A stretch of DNA of 64,000 bases. Source: JAJFUV01 sp964561215. GTDB lineage: Bacteria; Acidobacteriota; Terriglobia; Bryobacterales; Bryobacteraceae. Shown piece by piece: positions 7,424 through 16,235 of this stretch (position 1 is its first letter; the number at the start of each line of letters is the position of its first letter). The stretch spans positions 6,713-70,712 of the forward strand of contig CAZLOS010000013.1 in assembly GCA_964561215.1 (NCBI GenBank). The letters are read 5' to 3'. Both the position numbers and the translations under genes were made by a program. The notes under the pieces are model-generated. The model made no database searches. It saw nothing but the letters and a program-made list of their open reading frames with translations, and had not been told where the DNA came from.

Positions 7424-9025
7424 ATGGCTCAAAATCGGCGTAAGTCCCTGATTACCGGCGTTCTCATCGTGGCTGTGTGCTCGCTGCTCGGCGGCGTTTA
7501 CGGGCGAGGCTTCGAGACCCCCGCCGCGGCCGCTTCCGAAGACGACATACAGACCACGCTGAAGAGCTTCACGAAGGTGTACAGCGCGGTGGAGCAGAAT
7601 GCCGCCGAAACGCTGAACCCGGACCGTGCCATTTACAACGGCGCCATCCCGGGCATGTTGCGGACGCTCGATCCGCACTCGAATTTCCTCGATCCGAAAG
7701 CGTTCCAACTCCTGCGCGAGGACCAGAAGGGCCACTACTACGGCGTGGGCATGATGGTGGCCGAGCGCAACGGCAAGACCATCGTCATCGCTCCGTTCAC
7801 CGGCTCTCCAGCTTACAAGGCCGGCTTGCGCCCCGGCGATGTCATCCTCTACGTCAACGACAAGTCCACCGAGAACCTGAACACGACCCAGGTGGCCGAT
7901 CTTTTGAAGGGCCCCCGCGGCACCCAGGTACAGGTGGTGGTGGCGCGCGAGGGCATGGACAAGCCTCTCACCTTCAACATCGTGCGTGACGAGATCCCGC
8001 GCAAGAGCGTCCAGGACGCTTTCTGGCTGCAACCGGGCATCGCTTACCTGGACATAGAGAGCTTCAACGAAAACACCAGCCGCGAGGTGGAGGATAGTCT
8101 GGGCCGGCTGGGCGAGAACAACCTCAAGGGGCTTATCCTGGATCTCCGGGACAACCCCGGCGGACTGCTGAACGAGGGCGTGGCCGTGGCGGACCGCTTC
8201 CTGCGCAAGAACCAATTGATCGTTTCCCATCGAGGCCGTTCCTCCCCGGAGAAGCCCTACATCGCGCGCCACGGCAACGGCGGGCGTGACTACCCGATCG
8301 TGGTGATGGTAAACCGTTATTCCGCGTCGGCCGCCGAGATCGTGGCCGGCGCCTTGCAGGATCACGATCGAGCCTGGGTCTTGGGCGAGAACACTTTCGG
8401 CAAGGGGTTGGTGCAGACCGTTTACCCGCTTAACGAGAACACGGGCCTTGCGCTGACCACGGCCAAGTACTACACGCCGAGCGGCCGCTTGATCCAGCGC
8501 GACTATTCGAACATGTCGTTCCTGGACTATTACACCCGCAAGGACGTGCCGGTACAGAATTCGGCCGACGTGAAGATGACCGATGGCGGACGCACGGTAT
8601 ACGGCGGCGGCGGCATTACTCCCGATGAGAAGTACAGTGTTCCGAAGCTGAACCGCTTCCAGATCGACGTGCTGCGTAAACAGGCGTTCTTCAGTTTTAC
8701 GGCGCGTTTCTTCTCCGGCCGCGATGCCAAACTGCCCAAGGGCTGGGATCCGGATCAGAACGTCGACAACGATTTTCACCAGTTCCTGTTGAAAGAGGGC
8801 GTGCAGTTCACCGAGGCCGAGTACGCCGAGAACCACGCTTGGCTTAAACAGCAACTGAAACGCGAAATCTACATCACGGCGTTCAGCGTGGACGATGCAC
8901 GCCGTCTGGCGATCGAGACCGATCCCATGACCGCCAAGGCCGTCGAGGCCCTGCCGAAGGCCAAGACGCTTCTGGAGTCCGCCAAGAAGCTCATCGTGCA
9001 GCGCACGCAAAGACCGGAGCGATAA
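7424..9025 (+). CDS. ctpA: S41-family C-terminal processing peptidase (CtpA/Prc type)
   Basis: 533 residues. The N-terminus has a membrane or signal segment (SLITGVLIVAVCSLLGGVYG), so the enzyme acts in the periplasm. A PDZ domain lies at about residues 95-190 (GVGMMVAERNGKTIVI, YKAGLRPGDVILYVND). The protease core carries the Ser302-Lys327-Gln331 triad in NRYSASAAEIVAGALQD and GENTFGKGLVQ. The family cleaves C-terminal tails of envelope proteins. A C-terminal extension of about 130 residues (from RKQAFFSFTARFF) resembles tails seen in acidobacterial homologues, by recollection. guaA starts 6 bp downstream, suggesting co-transcription. A TTATACT at 7391-7397 could be a -10 element, but no matching -35 is clear. 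Confidence 0.9.
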   Translation: MAQNRRKSLITGVLIVAVCSLLGGVYGRGFETPAAAASEDDIQTTLKSFTKVYSAVEQNAAETLNPDRAIYNGAIPGMLRTLDPHSNFLDPKAFQLLREDQKGHYYGVGMMVAERNGKTIVIAPFTGSPAYKAGLRPGDVILYVNDKSTENLNTTQVADLLKGPRGTQVQVVVAREGMDKPLTFNIVRDEIPRKSVQDAFWLQPGIAYLDIESFNENTSREVEDSLGRLGENNLKGLILDLRDNPGGLLNEGVAVADRFLRKNQLIVSHRGRSSPEKPYIARHGNGGRDYPIVVMVNRYSASAAEIVAGALQDHDRAWVLGENTFGKGLVQTVYPLNENTGLALTTAKYYTPSGRLIQRDYSNMSFLDYYTRKDVPVQNSADVKMTDGGRTVYGGGGITPDEKYSVPKLNRFQIDVLRKQAFFSFTARFFSGRDAKLPKGWDPDQNVDNDFHQFLLKEGVQFTEAEYAENHAWLKQQLKREIYITAFSVDDARRLAIETDPMTAKAVEALPKAKTLLESAKKLIVQRTQRPER

Positions 9026-9031
9026 CCGGCC

Positions 9032-10843
9032 GTGAGCGACAGCCGACCAGGCAATGTCCCAACGGGAGGAGAAGCGCGCCCCGCGCCGCAAGTGGCCGTG
9101 CTCGACGCAGGCGGCCAGTACTGCCATCTCATTGCCCGGAAAGTCCGCGAGCGGGGAGTGTACGCCGAGGTATTCGCCAGTGGCACTCCGGCCGCCGAAC
9201 TGAGTGCCTGCCGCGCCATCATTATCTCCGGAGGGCCCAATAGCGTCTATGAGCCCGGCAGCCCCACGGTCGATCCCGCGATCTTCACGACCGGCCAGCC
9301 GGTGCTGGGCATCTGCTATGGATTGCAGCTCATGGCCCTCCTCCTCGGCGGCCAGGTCGCCAAAGGCGAGAAGGGCGAGTACGGCCTGGCCATGCTCGAC
9401 GTGATTTCGCCGGGAGCTCTTTTTGACGGGATCGGCGTCCCGCAGCAGGTGTGGATGAGCCACCGCGACAGGATGACCGCGATGCCTCCGGGTTTCGAAT
9501 TGCTGGCCAGTACCAGCACTTGCGCCATGGCCGCCATGGGCGACAAGACGCGCCGGCTGTACGGCGTGCAGTTCCATCCCGAAGTGGTGCACACGCACAA
9601 GGGCAGGGAACTGCTCTCGAACTTCCTGTTTTCCATCGCCGGTTGTACGAAGGATTGGTCGCCGCGCGGCCGCGTGGCGCAACTGGAACGATCCATCCGC
9701 GAAACCGCGGCCGGACGCAACGTTTTCTTTTTCGTGAGCGGCGGAGTCGATTCGAGCGTGGCGTATTCGCTCTGCCTCCGCGCCCTCGGCGCTGACCGTG
9801 TGCACGGTGTGTATGTCGACACCGGCCTGATGCGCGAGGGGGAGACCGAGTTCGTCGAGAAGGTTTTCGAGCGGCTGGCTCCCGGCACTTTCGTTGTCGA
9901 ACGCGCGGCGGACAGTTTCCTGAGCGCGCTGGCTACCGTATCCGACCCCGAGCAGAAGCGCCTCATCATTGGCGAGCAGTTCGTCCGCATCCAGGAACAG
10001 ATCCTCCAAAGCGGCAATTACCTGGACGGGAATTGGATCCTGGGGCAGGGAACCATTTACCCGGACACCATCGAGTCCGGCGGGACCGCCAACGCGGACG
10101 TCATCAAAACGCATCACAACCGCGTGCCCGGCATCCAACGCCTGCTCGCCGCCGGACGGATCCTCGAACCGCTCACTTCTTTTTACAAAGACGAGGTCCG
10201 CGAAGTCGGCCGTGAACTGGGGCTTCCCGAGCAACTGCTGGCCCGCCACCCGTTCCCGGGGCCAGGTTTGGCGATTCGCTGCCTGGCGAGCGAATCCACG
10301 CTGCCGGTGGAGCGCGTCGCCGGCGGGTGGGTCATCCCGGTGCGTTCGGTCGGCGTGCAAGGTGACTCGCGAAGCTACCGTCATGTGCTGGCGCTGGACG
10401 CGTTCCCCAGCCGGCAGGCGGATTTGCAGGCGCGCGCCACGGAGATGATCAACGGTACGGCGGGGGTCAACCGGGCGGTGGCGCTGGTGGCCTCGCACGC
10501 GCCCATCGATCGATTCTCCGTCCGTCAAAGCACGCTCAGTGAAGATCGCCTGGCCCGTTTGAGGCGCGCGGACGCGATTGTACGCGGCGTCTCCGCTTCG
10601 AGCGGCTTCGAAAGCCAGGTTTGGCAGTTCCCGGTCGTGTTGATCCCGGTCGGCCAGCCATCCCGGCCCGATTCAGTGGTGCTCCGGCCGGTGGATTCGG
10701 TCGACGGGATGACCGCCCAGTCCGTGGCGATGGAGGACGGCCTGCTCAGGGATCTGGCTGCCAAGTTGCTCCAGGTGCCTGGCGTGGCGGCGGTGTTCTA
10801 TGATTTGACCCACAAACCGCCGGGCACGATAGAATGGGAGTAA
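9032..10843 (+). CDS. guaA: GMP synthase (glutamine-hydrolysing), long form
   Basis: 603 residues from a GTG. It converts XMP to GMP using glutamine and ATP. The class I amidotransferase domain holds the nucleophile Cys95 in VLGICYGLQ and the partner His/Glu in GVQFHPEVVHT. The ATP pyrophosphatase domain shows the P-loop FFVSGGVDSSVAYSL, then IKTHHNRVPGI and HPFPGPGLAIRCL. The C-terminus ends in the canonical PPGTIEWE. The protein is about 80 residues longer than typical bacterial GuaA (about 520). Most of the extra length is in the C-terminal dimerisation region, between the VGVQGDSRSY and VFYDLTHKPPG blocks, plus about 20 residues at the N-terminus, recalling the larger eukaryotic-type arrangement. 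Confidence 0.95.
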   Translation: MSDSRPGNVPTGGEARPAPQVAVLDAGGQYCHLIARKVRERGVYAEVFASGTPAAELSACRAIIISGGPNSVYEPGSPTVDPAIFTTGQPVLGICYGLQLMALLLGGQVAKGEKGEYGLAMLDVISPGALFDGIGVPQQVWMSHRDRMTAMPPGFELLASTSTCAMAAMGDKTRRLYGVQFHPEVVHTHKGRELLSNFLFSIAGCTKDWSPRGRVAQLERSIRETAAGRNVFFFVSGGVDSSVAYSLCLRALGADRVHGVYVDTGLMREGETEFVEKVFERLAPGTFVVERAADSFLSALATVSDPEQKRLIIGEQFVRIQEQILQSGNYLDGNWILGQGTIYPDTIESGGTANADVIKTHHNRVPGIQRLLAAGRILEPLTSFYKDEVREVGRELGLPEQLLARHPFPGPGLAIRCLASESTLPVERVAGGWVIPVRSVGVQGDSRSYRHVLALDAFPSRQADLQARATEMINGTAGVNRAVALVASHAPIDRFSVRQSTLSEDRLARLRRADAIVRGVSASSGFESQVWQFPVVLIPVGQPSRPDSVVLRPVDSVDGMTAQSVAMEDGLLRDLAAKLLQVPGVAAVFYDLTHKPPGTIEWE

Positions 10844-10900
10844 TCACCCAGTGGGAGACGGGCCGTGGGGCTTCTGCTCTCAGACTGGGTGAGTTCACCC
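10844..10900 (+). promoter_or_regulatory. Competing hairpins after guaA (terminator or leader)
   Basis: TCACCCAGT (10844-10852) is the reverse complement of ACTGGGTGA (10884-10892). The latter can instead pair with the TTCACCC at 10894-10900 as a tight GGGTG-AGTT-CACCC hairpin. The two folds are mutually exclusive, as in attenuators, and the segment lies between guaA and the ferredoxin gene. No clear U-run follows, only GGGTTTTA about 15 bases on. Confidence 0.4.
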
Positions 10901-10982
10901 GATCATGGGTTTTATCGAGTTCTGCATGCACCTTCAAGTTGTTCTCTATGAGTGGCTTGGGGGTAGCTGCGCAAGTTGGAAT

Positions 10983-11001
10983 CTGGCAAGTGAATTGCCA
11001 G
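10983..11001 (+). other. Hairpin in the ferredoxin leader
   Basis: CTGGCAA (10983-10989), loop GTGAA and TTGCCAG (10995-11001) form a perfect 7-bp stem ending 19 bases before the ferredoxin start, just upstream of the GGGAG ribosome site. It may stabilise the message or shape translation. Confidence 0.45.
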
Positions 11002-11020
11002 AAAAACAAAGGGAGAATTC

Positions 11021-11275
11021 ATGGCATACGTAATTACACCTGCCTGCACGAAAGACGAGCTGTGCGTTGAGGCATGCCCCGTCGACTGCATCCATCCGAA
11101 GAAAGATGAGGACGGCTTCGAGGCCACTCCTCAGCTTTTCATTAATCCTGGCGAGTGCATCGACTGCGGCGCCTGCGTTCCGGTTTGCCCGGCATCGGCC
11201 ATTTACTCGGCGGACGACCTTCCTGCGGATCGGGCTGCCAGTGCGGCTGCAAATGCCGCTCACTACGGCAATTAA
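11021..11275 (+). CDS. Small two-cluster ferredoxin (FdxA-like)
   Basis: 84 residues with a good GGGAG ribosome site. Two cysteine groups are present: CTKDELCVEACPVDC near residues 9-23, and CIDCGACVPVCP near residues 47-58. Such proteins carry either 2[4Fe-4S] or [3Fe-4S][4Fe-4S] and act as soluble one-electron carriers. The spacing of the first cysteines is shorter than in Azotobacter FdxA, so the type of the first cluster cannot be fixed from sequence. It is probably a single-gene unit; its redox partners are not evident nearby. Confidence 0.92.
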   Translation: MAYVITPACTKDELCVEACPVDCIHPKKDEDGFEATPQLFINPGECIDCGACVPVCPASAIYSADDLPADRAASAAANAAHYGN

Positions 11276-11308
11276 GCCTTTTCGATTGAATGCGGCGGCC
11301 CGTTGCGG

Positions 11309-13258
11309 CTACACCCGGCGAAATCCCTTGAGGATGTCACGGGTGGAGTATAGCAGCGCGATGGGCCTGCCGTGCGGGCAACTCATCGGGCATTGTGTTG
11401 CCGCCAGCTCTTCGAGCAGCCAGGCCATCTTGCGCTCGTCGAGCGGCGTGTTGATTTTGATCGCGGCGCGGCAGGCCACCGACGCCGCGATTCCTCTCCT
11501 CACATCTTCCAGCGAAACCCCCCGTAGTTCCGCGTCCGCAATCTCCAGAATTTCGAAGACCAGCTTCTCGATCTCGCCCGGCGGGACGGCCGACGGCGCG
11601 GCTTTGATGGCGATGCTGCGCGGTCCGAACGGTTCGGTTTCGAAGCCGGTTGCGTTCAGCTCGGCTGCGATGCGGTTGTAGTCCGCCATCTGCGCCGGCG
11701 TCAGCTCGATGACGATCGGCATCAACAGCGACTGCGCTTCCAGCTTTCCCTCCTCGCGGCCGCGCAGGACCTTCTCGAACAGGATACGTTCGTGAGCTAC
11801 ATGCTGGTCGATGAGCCACAGGCCGTCGTGGCCCGCGGCGACGATGAAGCTGTCGTGGATTTGGCCGAGGGGCCGCAGGTTCGCCAGCGCCGACAGGCTC
11901 GTCCCGGCTACGTAGGCGGCGTCTGGCGGCAGGGCCGCATGGGAGTCGGGGATGGGCAGCTTCAACGGCGGTGAAGCCACGGGCGGCGTGGGCGGGGGCG
12001 CTTCAAACCGCACAGGTTCGCCGGGGATGCCCGGCGCCTGGCCGAAATCGAGGCTTGGCGCGGGGGGTGTCGCCCCGCGCAGGTTGAACACCGGAAGCTC
12101 TGAGTCCGCTGCGGGGGCCGGCTCAGGCACGCTTGCGAACCGCTGCTCCTCGATCTGCCGGGAAAACTCGGAGTAAGGGAGATGCGCCGCGGGTTGCGAC
12201 ACACGGCTGGACGGGAGCGACGGCGCGGGCTTGGCCGCGATAAGGGCGTTCCGGACGGCGTCGCGCACGAAATCATGGACCACAGGGCCGTGGCGGAAAC
12301 GGACTTCGGTCTTCGACGGATGCACGTTGACGTCCACTTCCTCGTAATCGCAGGAGAGGAACAGCATCGCGAACGGATACACGCCCGAAGGAACCAGGTT
12401 GTAATAGGCCGAGTTGAGCGCGTGCAGTAGCAGCCGGTCCCGAATGACGCGGCCGTTCACGAAAAGGTGAATCGAATTGCGGTTGCTCTTTTGGAACTGC
12501 GGCCGCGACACGAAACCTGCCAGGCGCAGCACTCCGGCCGGCGAATCAGACCCGGGCTCAGGCGGAAGCGCGCGCTCCACCGGCGCCAGTGGGATCAACT
12601 CCTCCAGCAATTGGCCTCCGAAGACCTGGTAGACACGCTCCCGCAAATCCGTGGCGGGCGTGACAGCCAGCAGTTCCTTCTCGTCATGGACCAGAGTGAA
12701 GTCCTTGTCCGGGTGGGCCAGGCTGTATTCGGTCGCCAGGGTGGCGATGTGGGCGAGTTCCGTCGTTTCGCTGCGCAGGAATTTCTTCCTGGCGGGCACG
12801 TTAAAGAACAAGTCGCGCACCGTGATGATGGTCCCGGAAGCCAGCGCGGCTTCCTGGCAGGCCAGCATCTTTCCTCCCGCTATTTCGATGCGGGTGCCGG
12901 TCGACTCGTCTCGCGACCTTGTCTCAAGCGTGAGCCGCGAAACCGAGGCGATCGAAGGCAGCGCCTCGCCGCGGAAACCCAGCGTAGCGATCGACAGCAG
13001 GTCTTTCACGTCGGTCAGCTTGCTGGTCGAGTGGCGTTCGAAGGCCAGCATGGCGTCGTCGCGCAGCATGCCGCAGCCGTCGTCGGTGATGCGGATCAGC
13101 CGGCGGCCGCCGCTCACGGCTTCCACGCGGATCGAGGTCGAGCCGGCGTCCAGGGAGTTCTCAAGCAGCTCCTTCACCACCGAGGCGGGGCGTTCCACCA
13201 CCTCGCCGGCGGCGATCTTGTTGGCGACCTGATCGGATAGGATGCGTATGCGGCCCAT
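11309..13258 (-). CDS. mutL: DNA mismatch repair endonuclease MutL
   Basis: 649 residues. The GHKL ATPase N-terminus is classic: KIAAGEVVERPASVVKELLE, DDGCGM, and the TLGFRGEALPSIASV motif. A Pro/Ala-rich linker (about 335-450) leads to the C-terminal dimerisation domain. This holds the endonuclease motif DQHVAHERILFE (DQHxxxExxxxE) and the CPHGRP metal-site motif, so this MutL should nick the nascent strand itself, as in bacteria without MutH. It is convergent with the ferredoxin gene. No mutS lies in the window. Confidence 0.96.
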   Translation of the reverse strand: MGRIRILSDQVANKIAAGEVVERPASVVKELLENSLDAGSTSIRVEAVSGGRRLIRITDDGCGMLRDDAMLAFERHSTSKLTDVKDLLSIATLGFRGEALPSIASVSRLTLETRSRDESTGTRIEIAGGKMLACQEAALASGTIITVRDLFFNVPARKKFLRSETTELAHIATLATEYSLAHPDKDFTLVHDEKELLAVTPATDLRERVYQVFGGQLLEELIPLAPVERALPPEPGSDSPAGVLRLAGFVSRPQFQKSNRNSIHLFVNGRVIRDRLLLHALNSAYYNLVPSGVYPFAMLFLSCDYEEVDVNVHPSKTEVRFRHGPVVHDFVRDAVRNALIAAKPAPSLPSSRVSQPAAHLPYSEFSRQIEEQRFASVPEPAPAADSELPVFNLRGATPPAPSLDFGQAPGIPGEPVRFEAPPPTPPVASPPLKLPIPDSHAALPPDAAYVAGTSLSALANLRPLGQIHDSFIVAAGHDGLWLIDQHVAHERILFEKVLRGREEGKLEAQSLLMPIVIELTPAQMADYNRIAAELNATGFETEPFGPRSIAIKAAPSAVPPGEIEKLVFEILEIADAELRGVSLEDVRRGIAASVACRAAIKINTPLDERKMAWLLEELAATQCPMSCPHGRPIALLYSTRDILKGFRRV

Positions 13259-13269
13259 GGTGCGAAGAA

Positions 13270-13287
13270 CCGGCCAAAGGTGGCCGG
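13270..13287. terminator. Hairpin between the exporter operon and mutL
   Basis: CCGGCCA, loop AAGG, TGGCCGG is a perfect 7-bp GC-rich stem in the 56-bp gap between the end of the TolC-like gene and the start of mutL. No U-run is visible, so it could be a Rho-dependent end or a transcript stabiliser. Confidence 0.45.
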
Positions 13288-13314
13288 CCGCGGTTCCGAA
13301 GAGCCGCTTCCCGC

Positions 13315-14979
13315 CTATTGTACCGCTACGCCGCGCTGCTCCAGCAGTTCGCCGGTCGTCCGCATCAAGGTGAGCAGGTTGCGGCGGTAACCCACGGATT
13401 CGGTGAGCAGCCGCGACTGTGCCTGTGTGAGCCGGTTCTGCGCGTCCAGCACGATGAACAGGATGTTGGTGCCCAGCTCGTACTTCTTCAGTTCAGCCTC
13501 GTAGGTCTTCTGGGCCAGATCGCGGGCGATGGTGGCCAGGCGTACACTGGCCTTGCTCGACTCCACGTTCGTGACCGCGTTGAGCACTTGAAGGCGCACG
13601 GTCTGTTCGACGTTGCGTACGCGCAGGGCGTCCTGTTTCTTGGCGACCATGGCGTCGGCGAGGTTGGCCTGCGCGGCGCGGTCGCGCAGCGGCAGGCGCA
13701 GCGTGAGGGCGAAGCCGTAAACGGGGTAGTTGAAACCGAACATCTGGTCCAGCGCATCGCCGAAACCACCGGGTACCATGTTGATTACCGTGCTCGATGT
13801 TCCGTCGCCGGCGAAGACGTCGGTCTTCTGGAAATAGTTGCCGCCGCGTCCCGAACTCGAGTAATTGGCGCTAAGCGACAGGTCCGGGCGCATCATGTTG
13901 GTGGAGGACTTGATGTTCAGCTCATCGACGTCCAACGATTGAACGGCCGCGCGAAGATCGGGCCGCAGGCGCAGGGCGGCTTCAACGGATTTCTCGGGAT
14001 CCATCGATGTCGTGTCCGTGGGCGGCAACACCGATTCGGTCAGCTCCAGCGGCAGGCGGCGGACGTCCGCGTCCAGGTCCGCTCCGACCTGCTTGCGCAA
14101 CGCGTCTTCGGTCTGCGCCAACAGGAAACGTGCCTGCGACACCTGAATCTCCGCGCTGGCATACTCAGCCTGTGGCTGGTAAATGTCCAATGGCGAGAGC
14201 GCGCCCAGGTCGAGTTCCTTCTGCGCTCTCTTGAGCGCCTCTCCACGCAGCGCCAGAGCCTGCTTTTGGACGCCGAGGTTCTCTCGAGCCGAGATCACGT
14301 CCCAGTAAGCATTCTCCGCGTCGGCCAGCAGGCGCATCAGGGTGTCGCGAAGCGCGTACTCGGAGACCTTCAACCTGCTGCGGGCGATCGAGATGGGCAG
14401 CTTCGTGACAGCCGAGCCACGGTTACGCAGCAACGGCTGCGTGACGCTGAACGCCAGCGCGGAGCTCAGTGCGGGATTGAACGTCGCGAACTGGTTGTTG
14501 GTCGAGGTTTTCGACGCGTTGAATCCCACCGTGTACGTTGTGCCTGTCTCCAGGGTCTGCGAGTAAGTGAAGTTCGCCGGCTGCGAAAGCTGGTTCAGGG
14601 TGGCTGCGCCGGAGAGCACGTCCGTGGTGGGCGTCTTCGTACGTGTGTTGCGGAACGTGGCGGCCAGCGAGGGATCGAATGTGCCGAAAGCTCGCAGAAT
14701 GGCGTTCTTCTGCGTCTCGACGTTCAGCCGCTCGATGGCGATGTTCGTGTTGTTGGCCAGCACGAGCTCGAGGTAATTCTTCAGGCTGAGTTCCAGCCTG
14801 TCCGCTACCACGAAGTCTCGCAGGCGCACCGGCGGACGCAGTTCGACGCGGGTCGACGGCGTTCCGAAGCGCTGCCGGAAGTAATCCGGCTTCGGGAAAA
14901 GCGGCGAGTCCTGCGCCAGTGCACAGGCCGTCCATGTCAGGCCTAACAAGATACCGTACTTTCGCATTGTTGTCGTCAT
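13315..14979 (-). CDS. TolC-like outer-membrane efflux protein
   Basis: 554 residues from an ATG overlapping the permease stop (ATGA), so translation is coupled. A signal peptide is present (MRKYGILLGLTWTACALAQD). The body has the duplicated OEP pattern: SLKNYLELVLANNTNIAIER and repeated amphipathic helices such as LLADAENAYWDVISARENLG, ending with NRLTQAQSRLLTESVGYRRN. Trimers would form an outer-membrane barrel plus periplasmic tunnel. It is the last gene of a five-gene export operon with three adaptors and a MacB-like permease. Substrate unknown. Confidence 0.9.
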   Translation of the reverse strand: MTTTMRKYGILLGLTWTACALAQDSPLFPKPDYFRQRFGTPSTRVELRPPVRLRDFVVADRLELSLKNYLELVLANNTNIAIERLNVETQKNAILRAFGTFDPSLAATFRNTRTKTPTTDVLSGAATLNQLSQPANFTYSQTLETGTTYTVGFNASKTSTNNQFATFNPALSSALAFSVTQPLLRNRGSAVTKLPISIARSRLKVSEYALRDTLMRLLADAENAYWDVISARENLGVQKQALALRGEALKRAQKELDLGALSPLDIYQPQAEYASAEIQVSQARFLLAQTEDALRKQVGADLDADVRRLPLELTESVLPPTDTTSMDPEKSVEAALRLRPDLRAAVQSLDVDELNIKSSTNMMRPDLSLSANYSSSGRGGNYFQKTDVFAGDGTSSTVINMVPGGFGDALDQMFGFNYPVYGFALTLRLPLRDRAAQANLADAMVAKKQDALRVRNVEQTVRLQVLNAVTNVESSKASVRLATIARDLAQKTYEAELKKYELGTNILFIVLDAQNRLTQAQSRLLTESVGYRRNLLTLMRTTGELLEQRGVAVQ

Positions 14980-16232
14980 TCGTAGCGTATGGCCTCGATA
15001 GGATCGAGTTTGGCGGCCTGCACCGCCGGATAAATACCGAATACCATGCCGATTCCGACCGACACCCCGAAGGCCACCGCGATGGAGCCCCAGGTGACCA
15101 CTGTGGACCATCCGGCGGCCGCGGCGATGATCTTCGAGAGCGTGAAACCGAAAGCGATGCCGATCAAACCACCCACGATCGAAATCATGATGGCCTCGGT
15201 GAGGAACTGCCGCACGATGTCGGTTTGGCGCGCTCCGATGGCGCGCCGGATGCCAATTTCGCGCGTGCGCTCGAGCACCGTCGCCAGCATGATGTTCATG
15301 ATGCCGATGCCGCCCACCAGCAGGGAAATACCCGCGATGCAAATCATTACGACGCTGAAGATGAACTGCGTGCGGCGGCGCTGTTCCAAAAGGTCCGCCG
15401 GTACCACCACCGTAAAGTCTCCGGCGTCTTTGTGCGTGGCGTTCAGGATGGCGCGCACCACGTTCGCCGTCTCCATGGAATCCGTGCCGGTGGCCACTTT
15501 GATGTAGACACCGTCGATCTCGTCCTTGAGATAGCTGTTGTTGTCCTCGAATCGCCGCATCACGGTGTTCAGGGGGGCGATGACCATGTTGTTGCGGTTC
15601 ACCACCTCCAGGCCGCCTACGTCACTGTCGGAGGTAGCCTGGTGGGCCAGGATTCCGATTACCTGCAGCCAGGTGTCGTTGATCTTGACGAACTTGCCCA
15701 CGGCATTGTCGTAACCCAGCAACTGGACCTTCGCCGATTCCCCGAGCACGCAAACAGGTGCGGAGCGTCCGTCTTCATCGGAGTCGAAAAACCGCCCCTC
15801 CACCAGCCTCAGGCTGTTGATCTTGAGAAAATTGGCCTCCACGCCGATCAACAGTGGAGGCTCCTGCGCCGTTTTGGGGAGAACCTTCAGCGGCTTGAAG
15901 CGCTTACGGGGGGTCATCTCCTCGATGCCTTGCACGTTCTCCCGGATGGCGCGCGCGTCGCGGAACGTCAAGCCCGGTGAGATTTGCCGGCGGGCCTGCA
16001 ACTCGTTCCTGTCGACGGCTTCCTTGGCTTCGATAATGATGTTGTTGACGCCCAGTAGATCGATGTAGCTGAGCATCTCCTTCTGCGCGCCCGCGGTGAT
16101 CGACAGCATCGCCACCACGGCGCCCACGCCGAAGATCATGCCCAACATGGTGAGCAGGCTGCGCAGCTTGTGCACCAGGAGGCTCGAAAGCCCCATGGAA
16201 AGTTCGGGAAGATAAGTGGAAAATACCGACAC
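14976..16232 (-). CDS. MacB-type ABC transporter permease (FtsX superfamily) without ATPase domain
   Basis: 418 residues. One N-terminal transmembrane helix lies in LLVHKLRSLLTMLGMIFGVG, followed by a large periplasmic domain of the MacB_PCD type (about 45-270). Three C-terminal helices follow, with the signature LVGGIGIMNIMLATVLERTR and EIGIRRAIGARQTDI. In MacB the ATPase is fused at the N-terminus; here it is absent, and no separate ATPase gene lies in the operon, so one must be encoded elsewhere. The start is 3 bp after the upstream adaptor's stop. Confidence 0.9.
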   Translation of the reverse strand: MSVFSTYLPELSMGLSSLLVHKLRSLLTMLGMIFGVGAVVAMLSITAGAQKEMLSYIDLLGVNNIIIEAKEAVDRNELQARRQISPGLTFRDARAIRENVQGIEEMTPRKRFKPLKVLPKTAQEPPLLIGVEANFLKINSLRLVEGRFFDSDEDGRSAPVCVLGESAKVQLLGYDNAVGKFVKINDTWLQVIGILAHQATSDSDVGGLEVVNRNNMVIAPLNTVMRRFEDNNSYLKDEIDGVYIKVATGTDSMETANVVRAILNATHKDAGDFTVVVPADLLEQRRRTQFIFSVVMICIAGISLLVGGIGIMNIMLATVLERTREIGIRRAIGARQTDIVRQFLTEAIMISIVGGLIGIAFGFTLSKIIAAAAGWSTVVTWGSIAVAFGVSVGIGMVFGIYPAVQAAKLDPIEAIRYE

Positions 16233-16235
16233 GGT

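Noticed and set aside
7391..10528. A 1045-codon open frame on the minus strand opposite the CtpA and GuaA genes
   Set aside because: It mirrors two genes with full family motifs on the plus strand; long antisense frames are expected in GC-rich DNA, and its translation has no recognisable domain.
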